Below, piece by piece: positions 26,569 through 35,484 of a DNA stretch of 64,000 bases. The notes below the pieces were generated by a model, which was given only the letters and a program-made list of their open reading frames with translations, did not search any database and was not told the DNA's origin. Source of the DNA: Roseateles sp049532965. Its GTDB lineage: Bacteria; Pseudomonadota; Gammaproteobacteria; Burkholderiales; Burkholderiaceae_C. Within the stretch, counting starts at the first letter, position 1. Each line of letters begins with the position of its first letter. The position numbers and the translations under genes were made by a program. The stretch lies in the NCBI RefSeq assembly GCF_049532965.1, contig NZ_CP186694.1:1860001-1924000 (forward strand), given 5' to 3'.

Positions 26569-28943
26569 TCGTCTCGCTTGGGCACGATGATGTCGCGGTT
26601 GCCGTTGGTCGCCATCGACGACACCAGGCCGGATTTCTCCATCTGCTCCAGCAGCCGGGCCGCGCGGTTGTAGCCGATGCGCAGGTGACGCTGCACCAGC
26701 GAGATCGACGCCCGCTTGTGCTGCAGCACGACCGCCACGGCCTGGTCGTACATCGGGTCGGATTCGCCGTCGCCGCCCGCCGTCAGGCCGGGCAGGCCAT
26801 CGCCGCCGCCGCCGTCGCCATCCAGCACGCCGCCCTCGAGGATGCCCTCGATGTAGTTCGGCTCGCCGCCCTGCTCCTTCAGGTAGTCGACGACGCGATG
26901 CACTTCCTCGTCGCTGACGAAGGCCCCGTGCACGCGCACCGGCAGGCCGGTGCCCGAGGCCATGTAGAGCATGTCGCCCATGCCCAGCAGCGCCTCGGCG
27001 CCCATCTGGTCGAGGATGGTCCGCGAGTCGATCTTGCTCGAGACCTGGAACGAGAGACGGGTCGGGATGTTGGCCTTGATCAGGCCGGTGATCACGTCGA
27101 CCGAGGGTCGCTGCGTCGCGAGGATCAGGTGGATGCCGGCGGCGCGCGCCTTCTGCGCCAGGCGGGCGATCAGTTCCTCGATCTTCTTGCCGACGACCAT
27201 CATGAGGTCGGCCAGCTCGTCGATCACGACGACGATGTGGGGCAGGCGCTCCAGCGGCTCCGGTTCCTCGGGCGTGAGGCTGAACGGATTGGGGATCTTC
27301 TCCTCGCGCTCGGCAGCGTCGGCGATCTTCTTGTTGTAGCCGGCCAGGTTGCGCACGCCCAGCTTGGACATCAGCTTGTAGCGCCGCTCCATCTCGTTGA
27401 CGCACCAGTTCAGCGCGTTGCCGGCCTGCTTCATGTCGGTCACGACCGGCGCGAGCAGATGCGGGATCCCCTCGTAGACGCTCATCTCCAGCATCTTGGG
27501 ATCGATCAGGATCAAGCGGACATCGCGCGCCTCGGCCTTGTACAGCAGCGACAGGATCATCGCGTTGATACCGACCGACTTGCCCGAACCGGTCGTGCCG
27601 GCGACCAGGCAGTGCGGCATCTTCGCCAGGTCCGCCACCACCGGCGAGCCGACGATGTCCTTGCCCAGGCCCATCGTCAGCGGCGACGCCGCGTCGGCAT
27701 AGACCTGCGAGCCGAGGATCTCCGACAGCCGGATCGTCTGGCGCCGCGCGTTCGGCAGCTCCAGCGCCATGTAGTTCTTGCCCGGGATCGTCTCGACGAC
27801 GCGGATCGAGGTCAGGCTCAGCGAGCGCGCCAGGTCCTTCGCGAGGTTGACGATCTGCGAGCCCTTCACGCCCGTGGCCGGCTCGATCTCGTAGCGCGTG
27901 ATCACCGGACCGGGCGAGGCCGCCACCACCCGCACCTCGACGCCGAAGTCCTTCAACTTCTTCTCGATCATGCGGCTGGTCATCTCCAGCGACTCGGGCG
28001 TCACCGTCTCGATGCGAGGCGGCGGCGCATCCAGCAGGTCCACCTGGGGCAGCTTGGCGTCGGCCGGGTCGGTGAACAGCGTCTGCTGGCGCTCCTTGAT
28101 GACGCGCGTGGACTTGGGCACCTCGACCACCGGCGGCTCGATGACGATGGGGATGTGGTGCTCCTCCTCGACCTGCCGCTCGACCTCGACGATCGCCTCG
28201 CGCTCGCGCTTGGCCTCCTTGCCGACGCGCTTGTCCTCGGCGATCTCGCGGCGGGTCTCGCGCTTCTCGCGCAGGCGATCGATCCAGGTGCCGATCTGCT
28301 CCGCCACCCGCAGCCACGAGAACTTCAGCGCCAGCGACACGCCCGCCACCAGCGCCGCGATCCACACGACGCCCGACCCGGCGAAGCCGAGCAGTCGCAT
28401 GCTCGCCGGTCCCAGCAGGTAGCCGAGCACGCCGCCGGCATGGCCGGGCAGGTGCGCTTCCCAGCCGTACAGGCGCGTCCACTCGAGCGCGCAGCTCGCG
28501 GCCATCAGCAGCACCAGGCCGCCGGTCGCGGGCAGGCGCTCCTTGAAGGTCGGCGTCGGGCTGCCGTCGGCGCGCAGCAAGCGCGCCAGCCCGCTCAGCC
28601 AGGCGCGCAGCGACACCAGCATCAGCCACCAGCACGAGTAGCCGAAGCCAAACAGCATCAGGTCGGAAATCCAGGCGCCCAGCGCACCGACGCGGTTGTG
28701 CGTCGGCGCCGACGTCCCGGCGGTGCTGAAGGCCGCGTCGGCCCGGTCATGGCTGACCATCGCAAGCAAGACCAGGCACCAGACCAGCGCGCCGAGCAGC
28801 AGCCACAGCGGCGTGCGCAGCGGGCTGGCCTGCGGGGGCGGGACAGCAACGGCCGCGGCCTTCTTGGACTTGCGCGCCGGCGCGGGGCGCTCGGGCGCGG
28901 CGGCGTCGTCACCGCCGCCCAGCAGGGAACCGGGAAAACTCAT
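26565..28943 (-). CDS. ftsK: DNA translocase FtsK
   Basis: FtsK anchors at the septum and pumps DNA to align dif sites for XerCD resolution. The protein (792 residues from ATG at 28943) has four N-terminal transmembrane segments, a shorter-than-E. coli linker rich in Glu and Arg, the RecA-like motor with Walker A GTTGSGKSVGIN and Walker B ILIDPKMLEMSVYE, and a C-terminal gamma winged helix (SLVQRHLRIGYNRAARLLEQ). A GTG six codons upstream (28961) is an alternative start. It ends in an overlap with lolA. Confidence 0.97.
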   Translation of the reverse strand: MSFPGSLLGGGDDAAAPERPAPARKSKKAAAVAVPPPQASPLRTPLWLLLGALVWCLVLLAMVSHDRADAAFSTAGTSAPTHNRVGALGAWISDLMLFGFGYSCWWLMLVSLRAWLSGLARLLRADGSPTPTFKERLPATGGLVLLMAASCALEWTRLYGWEAHLPGHAGGVLGYLLGPASMRLLGFAGSGVVWIAALVAGVSLALKFSWLRVAEQIGTWIDRLREKRETRREIAEDKRVGKEAKREREAIVEVERQVEEEHHIPIVIEPPVVEVPKSTRVIKERQQTLFTDPADAKLPQVDLLDAPPPRIETVTPESLEMTSRMIEKKLKDFGVEVRVVAASPGPVITRYEIEPATGVKGSQIVNLAKDLARSLSLTSIRVVETIPGKNYMALELPNARRQTIRLSEILGSQVYADAASPLTMGLGKDIVGSPVVADLAKMPHCLVAGTTGSGKSVGINAMILSLLYKAEARDVRLILIDPKMLEMSVYEGIPHLLAPVVTDMKQAGNALNWCVNEMERRYKLMSKLGVRNLAGYNKKIADAAEREEKIPNPFSLTPEEPEPLERLPHIVVVIDELADLMMVVGKKIEELIARLAQKARAAGIHLILATQRPSVDVITGLIKANIPTRLSFQVSSKIDSRTILDQMGAEALLGMGDMLYMASGTGLPVRVHGAFVSDEEVHRVVDYLKEQGGEPNYIEGILEGGVLDGDGGGGDGLPGLTAGGDGESDPMYDQAVAVVLQHKRASISLVQRHLRIGYNRAARLLEQMEKSGLVSSMATNGNRDIIVPKRDE

Positions 28944-29016
28944 CCCGCGATTGTGACGCACAAGCCCCGCGTCTCAGCCGCGGGGCGTGGCGCCAAGGTG
29001 AAGAAACGTTGAAGCG

Positions 29017-29685
29017 TCAATCGTGCTGCAGCCGTTCCTTGATGACCACCGAGCCGTTCTCGAGCGTCTCGATCACGCCCTTGTCCTCGAGGTCCTTCAT
29101 GACGCGGCTGACCATCTCGCGCGACGCGCCGACGACCTTCGCCATGTCCTGTCGCGACACCTTGCCGCGGATGATCTTCACGCCCTTCTCTTCCTCCGCC
29201 ATGTCGAGCAGCGTACGTGCCACGCGGCCGTAGACGTCGAGCAGCGCGAGCGACTCGATCTGGCGGTCGGCGTTGCGCAGTCGCGCGACCAGGCCGCGCA
29301 GGATGCCGTAGGCCAGGCTCGACGGCTCCGGCAGCCCGCGCGCGAAGTCGGCACGGCCCAGTACCAGCATGTCGGTCTGCACCTCCGCGCGCACGGTGGC
29401 GGAATGGGGCTCGTTGTCGATCAGGCTCATCTCCCCGACGTAGTCGCCGGGCTGCAGAACGGCGAGGATGACCTCGCGGCCGCGGCTGTCCGCGGTCAGC
29501 ACCCGTGCGCGGCCGTTGAGCAGGATGAAGAGCGCGTTGGATTTCGTGCCCTGCTCGACGATCAATTCGCCGCGCTTGAAGCGCCGTTTGACGACGCTGT
29601 CCGCGATGGACTGGGCCTGGTCGGCGGTCAGCAGGGAGAACAAGGGAACCCTGCGGATCAGATCCAAATTGGACAACATGGCCAT
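29017..29685 (-). CDS. Crp/Fnr-family transcriptional regulator
   Basis: The 222-residue protein has a cyclic-nucleotide-binding-type beta-barrel (FILLNGRARVLTADSRGREV, LQPGDYVGEMSLIDNEPHSA) and a C-terminal HTH_Crp domain (VSRQDMAKVVGASREMVSRV). No FNR-type N-terminal cysteines are present, so it is not an oxygen sensor of that kind; its ligand is unknown. The start at 29685 has an AGGAGG site nine bases upstream, better than an in-frame ATG 66 bases further up. It is divergent from trxB and upstream of ftsK, a conserved Burkholderiales setting. Confidence 0.9.
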   Translation of the reverse strand: MAMLSNLDLIRRVPLFSLLTADQAQSIADSVVKRRFKRGELIVEQGTKSNALFILLNGRARVLTADSRGREVILAVLQPGDYVGEMSLIDNEPHSATVRAEVQTDMLVLGRADFARGLPEPSSLAYGILRGLVARLRNADRQIESLALLDVYGRVARTLLDMAEEEKGVKIIRGKVSRQDMAKVVGASREMVSRVMKDLEDKGVIETLENGSVVIKERLQHD

Positions 29686-29864
29686 GAAGGGGTGCCTCCT
29701 GTCGGGGTTGGGGTCAATCGTGGTTGTCAGGATGACGGACGAACCCGCCACCTAGAATGGATGCATTGTGCCAATTTGTTCACGGCTGTTCATAGGGTCA
29801 ACGCTGTAGGTCCCCTACGCTGTCGACCCTTGCTTCCGCCGCGCGCGTCCCCACCTGCCCCGCC

Positions 29865-30824
29865 ATGAGCCAAAACACCCGCCACGCCCAACTGCTGATC
29901 CTCGGTTCCGGTCCCGCCGGCTACACCGCCGCGCTGTACGCCGCCCGCGCCAACCTGAAGCCGCTGCTGGTCACCGGCATGGCGCAAGGGGGTCAGTTGA
30001 TGACCACCACGGAGGTCGACAACTGGCCGGCCGACGTGATGGGCGTGCAGGGGCCCGAGCTGATGCAGCGTTTCCAGCAACATGCCGAGCGCTTCCAGAC
30101 CGAGATCGTCTTCGACCACATCAACAGCGTCGACTTCTCCAGGCGTCCGTTCACGCTGACCGGCGACAGCGCCGTCTACACCGCCGACGCGGTGATCCTC
30201 GCCACCGGCGCATCGGCGCAGTACCTGGGCCTGCCCTCCGAGGAGGCCTTCATGGGCCGCGGCGTCAGCGCCTGCGCTACCTGCGACGGCTTCTTCTACC
30301 GCGAGCAGGAAGTGTGCGTCGTCGGCGGCGGCAACACGGCGGTCGAGGAGGCGCTGTACCTGTCCAACATCGCCAGCAAGGTCCATCTGGTCCATCGCCG
30401 CGACAAGTTCCGCGCGGAACCCATCCTGGTCGACAAGCTGATGGAGAAGGTCCGGGCCGGCAAGATCGAGCTGCACCTGTTCCACACCTTGGACGAAGTG
30501 CTGGGCGATGCCAGCGGCGTGACGGGCGTGCGCCTCAAGAGCACGCAGGACGGCACGACCACCGACGTCAAGCTGCAGGGCTGCTTCATCGCCATCGGGC
30601 ACAAGCCCAACACGGACATCTTCCAGGGCCAGATCGAGATGAAGGACGGCTACATCCGCACGAAGAGCGGCCTGGACGGCTTTGCAACGATGACCAGCGT
30701 GCCCGGCGTCTTCGCGGCGGGCGACGTGCAGGATCACATCTATCGCCAGGCGATCACCAGCGCCGGTACCGGCTGCATGGCCGCGCTGGACGCGCAGCGC
30801 TTCCTGGAACAGGAATTCGCCTGA
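29865..30824 (+). CDS. trxB: thioredoxin reductase
   Basis: TrxB uses NADPH and FAD to reduce thioredoxin. The 319-residue enzyme has the FAD motif ILGSGPAGYTAALYAARAN, the redox pair Cys137/Cys140 in SACATCDGFF, the NADPH motif VGGGNTAVEEALYL, and the C-terminal FAD block GVFAAGDVQDHIYRQAI. Length matches the low-molecular-weight bacterial class. It is transcribed away from the Crp-type regulator across a 180-base gap. Confidence 0.97.
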   Translation: MSQNTRHAQLLILGSGPAGYTAALYAARANLKPLLVTGMAQGGQLMTTTEVDNWPADVMGVQGPELMQRFQQHAERFQTEIVFDHINSVDFSRRPFTLTGDSAVYTADAVILATGASAQYLGLPSEEAFMGRGVSACATCDGFFYREQEVCVVGGGNTAVEEALYLSNIASKVHLVHRRDKFRAEPILVDKLMEKVRAGKIELHLFHTLDEVLGDASGVTGVRLKSTQDGTTTDVKLQGCFIAIGHKPNTDIFQGQIEMKDGYIRTKSGLDGFATMTSVPGVFAAGDVQDHIYRQAITSAGTGCMAALDAQRFLEQEFA

Positions 30825-30899
30825 TCGCTCGGCCCAGGCGCGCGAGCGCCTGAGCAGCCTCGCCGGCCTGCTCGAATCGATGTTCCGGAGGCCTTGACT

Positions 30900-30919
30900 G
30901 GCCCGCCTTTGCGCGGGCC
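30900..30919 (+). terminator. possible terminator after trxB
   Basis: GGCCCGC (30900-30906) pairs with GCGGGCC (30913-30919). The following bases are only weakly T-rich (GGTTCGCTTCT), so termination is uncertain. Confidence 0.4.
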
Positions 30920-30932
30920 GGTTCGCTTCTGC

Positions 30933-31094
30933 TACACTCGCGGTTTTTCTTGCGCCGACAACCTGTGAAGGATCTCGACGTGAGGAAGATGGGTTACCGC
31001 CACCCTATGGCGAGGTGAGGCCGCCGCCCGCGCTCCAGCATTGACGCTGGGACGATTGGGACGGTCGCCGGATGACAAATATCGGAGTGTCCTC
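30933..31094 (+). promoter_or_regulatory. promoter -10 and leader of rpmB-rpmG
   Basis: TACACT at 30933-30938 is a plausible -10 element. If so, the transcript would have a leader of about 145 bases containing small hairpins, for example CCAGC paired with GCTGG at 31033-31051. Ribosomal-protein leaders are often autoregulatory, but no known motif was recognised here. Confidence 0.4.
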
Positions 31095-31328
31095 ATGGCA
31101 CGCGTCTGCGAAGTCACGGGCAAGAAGCCCATGGTCGGGAACAACGTTTCCCACGCCAACAACAAAACCAAGCGCCGGTTCCTCCCGAACCTGCAATACC
31201 GCCGTTTCTGGGTCGAGAGCGAAAACCGCTGGGTCCGTCTGCGCATCAGCAACGCTGCCCTGCGTCTGATCGACAAGAATGGCATCGACGCCGTGCTGGC
31301 CGACCTGCGTGCGCGCGGTCAAGCCTAA
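31095..31328 (+). CDS. rpmB: 50S ribosomal protein L28
   Basis: L28 is a small protein of the large subunit. The 77-residue sequence MARVCEVTGKKPMVGNNVSH, NKTKRRFLPNLQYRRFWVE and LRISNAALRLIDKNGID is typical. The ATG at 31095 is chosen over an open extension because it gives the invariant N-terminus. It is followed after 22 bases by rpmG, as in most bacteria. Confidence 0.98.
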   Translation: MARVCEVTGKKPMVGNNVSHANNKTKRRFLPNLQYRRFWVESENRWVRLRISNAALRLIDKNGIDAVLADLRARGQA

Positions 31329-31350
31329 TCACTGAACCAGGAGCGACACC

Positions 31351-31521
31351 ATGGCATCCAAAGGCGGACGCGAAAAGATCAAGCTGGAATCCACTGCCGG
31401 CACCGGTCATTTCTACACCACGAACAAGAACAAGAAGACCACGCCCGAAAAGCTGGAATTCATGAAGTTCGACCCCAAGGCACGCAAGCACGTGCTCTAC
31501 AAGGAAACCAAGCTGAAGTAA
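31351..31521 (+). CDS. rpmG: 50S ribosomal protein L33
   Basis: This short gene encodes 56 residues beginning MASKGGREKIKLESTAGTGH and ending HVLYKETKLK. It is the cysteine-free form of L33, which does not bind zinc. A ribosome site AGGAGCGACACC precedes the ATG. It forms an operon with rpmB and is followed by a strong terminator. Confidence 0.97.
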   Translation: MASKGGREKIKLESTAGTGHFYTTNKNKKTTPEKLEFMKFDPKARKHVLYKETKLK

Positions 31522-31543
31522 TTCGGCCGCGTCCTTGAAGAAG

Positions 31544-31568
31544 AAACCCGCCTCCTGGCGGGTTTTTT
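31544..31568 (+). terminator. intrinsic terminator after rpmG
   Basis: AAACCCGCC (31544-31552) pairs with GGCGGGTTT (31557-31565) around a TCCT loop and continues in T to 31568. It is a textbook Rho-independent terminator. Confidence 0.93.
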
Positions 31569-31655
31569 CATTTCCTCGGTCCGTGGCCCTGCGGTCCACC
31601 CTCCCCGGTCCACCTTCCAGCGCCGCCCGCTCCCCCCCGGGTTGGTGGGGTCAGG

Positions 31656-32177
31656 TCATGGCGTCACCCGTGCAATGCTGGACTTGCCAAGCAGTTGCCT
31701 GGCCACCCAGTCGTCGATCATCTTCTTCTCGTAGCGCAGCGGTTCCGAGTCGAAGTAGCGATTGCCCGCGTTGTTCTGGTAGTCCATGTCCTTGATGTCG
31801 GCCTTGCCTGACTTCAACACGTGGCCGTTCTCGCTCAGTGTGTAGGTGAAGCTCATCCGAGGGATGGTCACCGAGCGCAGGATGCGCAGCCGATCCGCGC
31901 GGGCACGGGGCTCCAGCTCGCCCGCGAGGTCGACGTCGGTCACCTCGATCTTGAGCTGCTTGCCGGGCAGCTCGCGCGCCGCCACCGCCTTGAAGTGCTC
32001 CTCCAGCTGCTTCATCGCGTTGTCGCGATCCACACCGTCCCAGCCGATGTCGGTGAAGCTTTCCGGCTTGATGAAGGTCACCTCCGCCTGCGCCTGCGCG
32101 ACGGAAGCCGCGGCGCCGAGGCTCACGCTCGCCAGGCCGAACAGCAGCGCGCGCTTGAACGAGGTCGAGGCAGTCAT
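31656..32177 (-). CDS. DUF3016 family exported protein
   Basis: The 173-residue precursor has a Sec signal peptide (hydrophobic residues 9-29, cleavage near AQA) and a mature domain of the DUF3016 type: VTFIKPESFTDIGWDGVDRD, the central LKIEVTDVDLAGELEPRAR, and a C-terminal YEKKMIDDWVARQLL. The function of the family is unknown; it should be periplasmic. The ATG at 32177 has a good AAGGAG site. The gene stands alone between the rpmG terminator and the desaturase terminator. Confidence 0.86.
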   Translation of the reverse strand: MTASTSFKRALLFGLASVSLGAAASVAQAQAEVTFIKPESFTDIGWDGVDRDNAMKQLEEHFKAVAARELPGKQLKIEVTDVDLAGELEPRARADRLRILRSVTIPRMSFTYTLSENGHVLKSGKADIKDMDYQNNAGNRYFDSEPLRYEKKMIDDWVARQLLGKSSIARVTP

Positions 32178-32225
32178 GTCGGTCTCCTTGTGTGACGAAC
32201 CTCGGAAATTATGGACGCGCCAATG

Positions 32226-32251
32226 AAAAAGAGCGCCCGTGAGGGGCGCCC
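32226..32251 (-). terminator. intrinsic terminator after the desaturase gene
   Basis: On the minus strand GCGCCC and GGGCGC form a stem with a five-base loop, followed by TCTTTTTC. It sits about 60 bases after the desaturase stop and just before the DUF3016 gene. Confidence 0.78.
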
Positions 32252-32309
32252 TTTGCATTCCTTCATCCGCGGCCGGGTGACGCCTGTCACCCTGCGCCGC
32301 CTTCTTGCT

Positions 32310-33533
32310 TCAGGCGCGCACGGCGCGCAGCCCCATCGCGAACGCCTTCAGTTCGGCGATGCCGCTTTCCTCGGCCTTGCGGCACCAGGCTTGCAGGTCA
32401 TGCACCAGTTGCTCGGCCGACACGTTCGTGCGGGTCCACAGCTGGCGGAGCTCTTCACGCATGGTCACCAGCTTGTCCAGCACCGGGCTGGCCGCGCGAG
32501 CACCGTCCAGCTGCGCCTGGTAGGCGGCGGGAATCTTCTCGGCATCACGGTGCAGCCAGCGCTTGGCCAGCTTGAACTGGTGGAACTTGACGCTGTGCTG
32601 CTCGCCAGCGGCCTTCAGCCTGGCCAGTTCGTCCTTGCACGCACCGCGAAGACCGCGGGCATAGCGCGCCATCACCTCGTAGCGGTTGGCGATGATCGCT
32701 TCCAGCGTGTCCTTGTCGGCCACCGCCTTGATCTCGCCCATCTTCATCTGCGGCGCGGTCTTGCGGACCTTGGCCCAGCCGATCATCTCCATCGCACGGA
32801 TGTAGCCCCAGCCGATGTCGAACTCGAACGGCTTGACCGAGAACTTGGCCGAAGTCGGATAGGTGTGGTGGTTGTTGTGCAGCTCCTCGCCGCCAATGAT
32901 CAGGCCCCAGGGCGAGACGTTCGTGGACGCATCCTGCGCCTCGAAGTTGCGATAACCCCAGTAGTGGCCGGCGCCGTTGATGACACCAGCGGCCCAGAAC
33001 GGAATCCAGACCATCTGCACCGCCCACACCGACATGCCGACGACGCCGAACAGCGCCAGGTCGACGATCATCATCAGCGACACGCCCCAGACCGAGCGGC
33101 GGCTGTAGACGTTGCGCTCCATCCAGTCGTCCGGCACGCCGTGGCTGAACTTCTTGATGGTCTCTTCGTTCTTCGCCTCGCTGCGGTACAGCTCGGCACC
33201 GCGCGTCATCACGGTCTTGATGCCGCGGGTGACAGGGCTGTGGGGGTCTTCCTCGGTCTCGCACTTGGCGTGGTGCTTGCGGTGGATCGCGACCCACTCG
33301 CGGGTGACCATGCCGGTGGTCATCCACAGCCAGAAGCGGAAGAAGTGCGACGGGATCGGCCCCAGGTCGAGCGCCCGGTGCGCCTGGGCGCGGTGCAGGA
33401 AGATCGTCACGGCGGCGATGGTGATGTGCGTCACCACCAGCGTGAAGACCACGATCTGCCACCAGCTCGCGCCGGTGAGACCGTCGATCATCCAATTCAG
33501 GACGGCGTCGTGCACAGACATCAATACGTTCAT
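32310..33533 (-). CDS. membrane fatty-acid desaturase (delta-9 acyl type)
   Basis: This di-iron membrane enzyme introduces a double bond into fatty-acyl chains. The three histidine boxes are intact: HRAQAH (residues 47-52), HRKHH (84-88) and HNNHH (219-223). Membrane helices surround them at about residues 25-45, 62-78 and 155-190. The C-terminal 150 residues form a long hydrophilic helical extension not needed for the core fold. A TACAAT -10 element lies on the minus strand at 33583-33588, so it probably has its own promoter. Confidence 0.92.
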   Translation of the reverse strand: MNVLMSVHDAVLNWMIDGLTGASWWQIVVFTLVVTHITIAAVTIFLHRAQAHRALDLGPIPSHFFRFWLWMTTGMVTREWVAIHRKHHAKCETEEDPHSPVTRGIKTVMTRGAELYRSEAKNEETIKKFSHGVPDDWMERNVYSRRSVWGVSLMMIVDLALFGVVGMSVWAVQMVWIPFWAAGVINGAGHYWGYRNFEAQDASTNVSPWGLIIGGEELHNNHHTYPTSAKFSVKPFEFDIGWGYIRAMEMIGWAKVRKTAPQMKMGEIKAVADKDTLEAIIANRYEVMARYARGLRGACKDELARLKAAGEQHSVKFHQFKLAKRWLHRDAEKIPAAYQAQLDGARAASPVLDKLVTMREELRQLWTRTNVSAEQLVHDLQAWCRKAEESGIAELKAFAMGLRAVRA

Positions 33534-33582
33534 TCGGTCCTAACCCTGCTCGCGAGGAGCCAGTTGTCCACAGGAAGCGACG

Positions 33583-33588
33583 ATTGTA
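33583..33588 (-). promoter_or_regulatory. -10 element for the desaturase gene
   Basis: TACAAT on the minus strand lies about 50 bases upstream of the desaturase start. No clear -35 hexamer was found at 16-18 bases. The rest of the 257-base gap up to rsmB shows nothing recognisable. Confidence 0.45.
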
Positions 33589-33790
33589 GGCGAGCCCCCC
33601 TAGAAATCATGCCGATGTAAGCCGCTTTCCCGCCGGTCTTTTGACGCTTCAGGGTCGGAAGCCCCTGATGGTGTGATTGATCGAACGGTTCGTCCCGGGT
33701 GCCGGTCCTGGCGGCGCGGTGACTCCTGAGCGCTGGAAACGTCGGAAGTTCGTTATGGGAACTTACTGGCCGCACATCAGCCGGCTGCGC

Positions 33791-35059
33791 TCACTTTTTC
33801 CGTTCCCAGACTGCCGCGAAGAAGCCATCGCTCTGATGGCGGTGCGGCCAGAGCCGCAGGAAGCCGTTCTCGGACAAGGCGGTCGCCTGGTCGGCATCGA
33901 CCTGGGCATGGGTCAGCACGTCCTGGGCCGGCAGCAGCGTGAAGTCCGGGTGTGCCTCGGCGAAGGCCTGGGCGACGGCCTCGTTCTCGGCCTCCAGCAG
34001 CGAGCAGGTCGCATAGACCAGCCGCCCGCCGGGCTTGAGCAGACGGGAGGCGCTGTTCAGGATCGCCAGTTGCTTGTCGTGGAGCTCCTGCACCCCCTGC
34101 GCCGTCTGGCGCCACTTCAGGTCGGGATTGCGACGCAGCGTCCCGATGCCGGAGCACGGCGCATCGACCAGCACGCGGTCGACCTTGCCGGCCAGACGCT
34201 TGACCCGTTCGTCCCGCTCGCTGCTGATCTGGACGGGGTACACGTTGGAGAGTCCGCTGCGCGCCAGCCGGGGCTTGAGCTTGTCGAGGCGGTGGCCCGA
34301 CACGTCGAACGCATAGAGCCGCCCGGTATTGCGCATGGCCGCGCCCAGGGCGAGCGTCTTGCCGCCGGCGCCGGCGCAGAAGTCGACGACCATCTCCCCG
34401 CGCTTGGCCTCCGTCAGCAGCGACAGCAGCTGGCTGCCTTCGTCCTGGACCTCCACCTGGCCGCTGGTAAAGACGTCCAGCTTCTGCAGCGCCGGCTTGC
34501 CCGCCAGGCGCAGGCCCCACGGGGAATATGGCGTCGGCGTGGCGTCGAAGCCCTTCTCCTTCAAGGCGGCCTGCACGTCCTCGCGCCTGGCCTTGAGCAC
34601 GTTGACCCGCAGGTCCAGCGGGGCCGATTCGTTGACGGCGTCGGCGAGCTGCCAGAACTGCTCGTCGCCCAGGCGCTGCTTCAGCGGATCGACCAGCCAC
34701 TCGGGCAGGTTGTGGCGGAGCTTTTCCGGCAACTGGGCGCGGTCGATGGCCTGCACCTGCTTGAGCCAATGCTGCTCCTGGTCGTTGAGCGCGCCGCGCA
34801 GGAAGGCCTCGTTGCCTGCCCAGGCCAGGATCGCCAGCCGGCGGGCCATCGGCCCCCGGCCCGATTGCGCCAGGTGCTGCAACAGCGGCCGGCGGCGCAG
34901 CACGGCGTACGCGGTTTCGGCGAGCGTGTGGCGCTCGCGCTGGCCCAGCGCCTTGTGGGCGCGGAAGAAGTCGGAAACCAGGGTATCGGCCGGCTTGTCG
35001 AACAGCAGCAGGCTGTCCACGAGTTCGGCGCAAAGTTCGAGAAGGGCATTAGGATGCAT
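33791..35059 (-). CDS. rsmB: 16S rRNA m5C methyltransferase RsmB (RsmB/NOP family)
   Basis: The 422-residue protein has an N-terminal NusB-like RNA-binding part and a C-terminal Rossmann methyltransferase. The SAM motif is FCAGAGGKTLALG; the two catalytic cysteines are Cys302 (DAPCSGIGTLRR) and Cys352 (YATCSLLEAENE), as in m5C enzymes that methylate C967 of 16S rRNA. The start MHPNALLELCAELV is the first plausible Met of the conserved region; the open extension upstream is antisense to the next gene. Family membership is certain, RsmB as the exact member likely. Confidence 0.88.
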   Translation of the reverse strand: MHPNALLELCAELVDSLLLFDKPADTLVSDFFRAHKALGQRERHTLAETAYAVLRRRPLLQHLAQSGRGPMARRLAILAWAGNEAFLRGALNDQEQHWLKQVQAIDRAQLPEKLRHNLPEWLVDPLKQRLGDEQFWQLADAVNESAPLDLRVNVLKARREDVQAALKEKGFDATPTPYSPWGLRLAGKPALQKLDVFTSGQVEVQDEGSQLLSLLTEAKRGEMVVDFCAGAGGKTLALGAAMRNTGRLYAFDVSGHRLDKLKPRLARSGLSNVYPVQISSERDERVKRLAGKVDRVLVDAPCSGIGTLRRNPDLKWRQTAQGVQELHDKQLAILNSASRLLKPGGRLVYATCSLLEAENEAVAQAFAEAHPDFTLLPAQDVLTHAQVDADQATALSENGFLRLWPHRHQSDGFFAAVWERKK

Positions 35060-35176
35060 CGCCGGATTATCCCCGGCGCCGGCCCGCGAGCCGTTCGGTC
35101 CGTTTCTCCTTCGCCGGCTCGCGCTCCGCCGCCTCGCCGTCCCCGTCCATTCCCCTTCTGCCATCCCTTCTCCGCC

Positions 35177-35464
35177 ATGAGTGCCAGCCCTTCGGCCGCC
35201 CCCTCCCCCGATGCAACCGGCCACGGCGCCGGAGATCCGCTCGCGCCGTTGCCCGAGGCCCCTGCGGGTCGCTATCGGCACTACAAAGGCGGCGAGTACG
35301 AAGTCCGTGGCGTGGTCCGGCACAGCGAGACGCTCGAGCCGCTGGTGCTGTACGCGCCGCTCTACAACGACAGCGGCCTGTGGGTCCGTCCCTACGCGAT
35401 GTTCTTCGGGACCGTCGAGATCGATGGCGTGTGCCAGCCCCGCTTCGCGCCGATCTCAGGCTGA
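35177..35464 (+). CDS. DUF1653 family protein
   Basis: The 95-residue protein has a Ser/Ala/Pro-rich start of about 28 residues and then a compact DUF1653 domain (GRYRHYKGGEYEVRGVVRHS, LVLYAPLYNDSGLWVRP, MFFGTVEIDGV). The domain forms a small beta-fold; its function is unknown. It is divergent from rsmB and 20 bases before the DUF1345 gene, probably in one transcript. Confidence 0.88.
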   Translation: MSASPSAAPSPDATGHGAGDPLAPLPEAPAGRYRHYKGGEYEVRGVVRHSETLEPLVLYAPLYNDSGLWVRPYAMFFGTVEIDGVCQPRFAPISG

Positions 35465-35484
35465 CCGGCGGCAGCGCCCCCGCC

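Noticed and set aside
26685..29012. A 775-codon open frame antisense to ftsK
   Set aside because: Same codon-composition effect; no recognisable protein features, and ftsK explains the region fully.
29017..29685. FNR-type oxygen sensor
   Set aside because: The N-terminal cysteine cluster needed for the [4Fe-4S] cluster is absent, so only the broader Crp/Fnr family is claimed.
33534..33790. A small gene or RNA between the desaturase and rsmB genes
   Set aside because: Short frames here have no ribosome site or protein-like sequence, and no stable conserved-looking hairpin was found apart from a possible desaturase -10.
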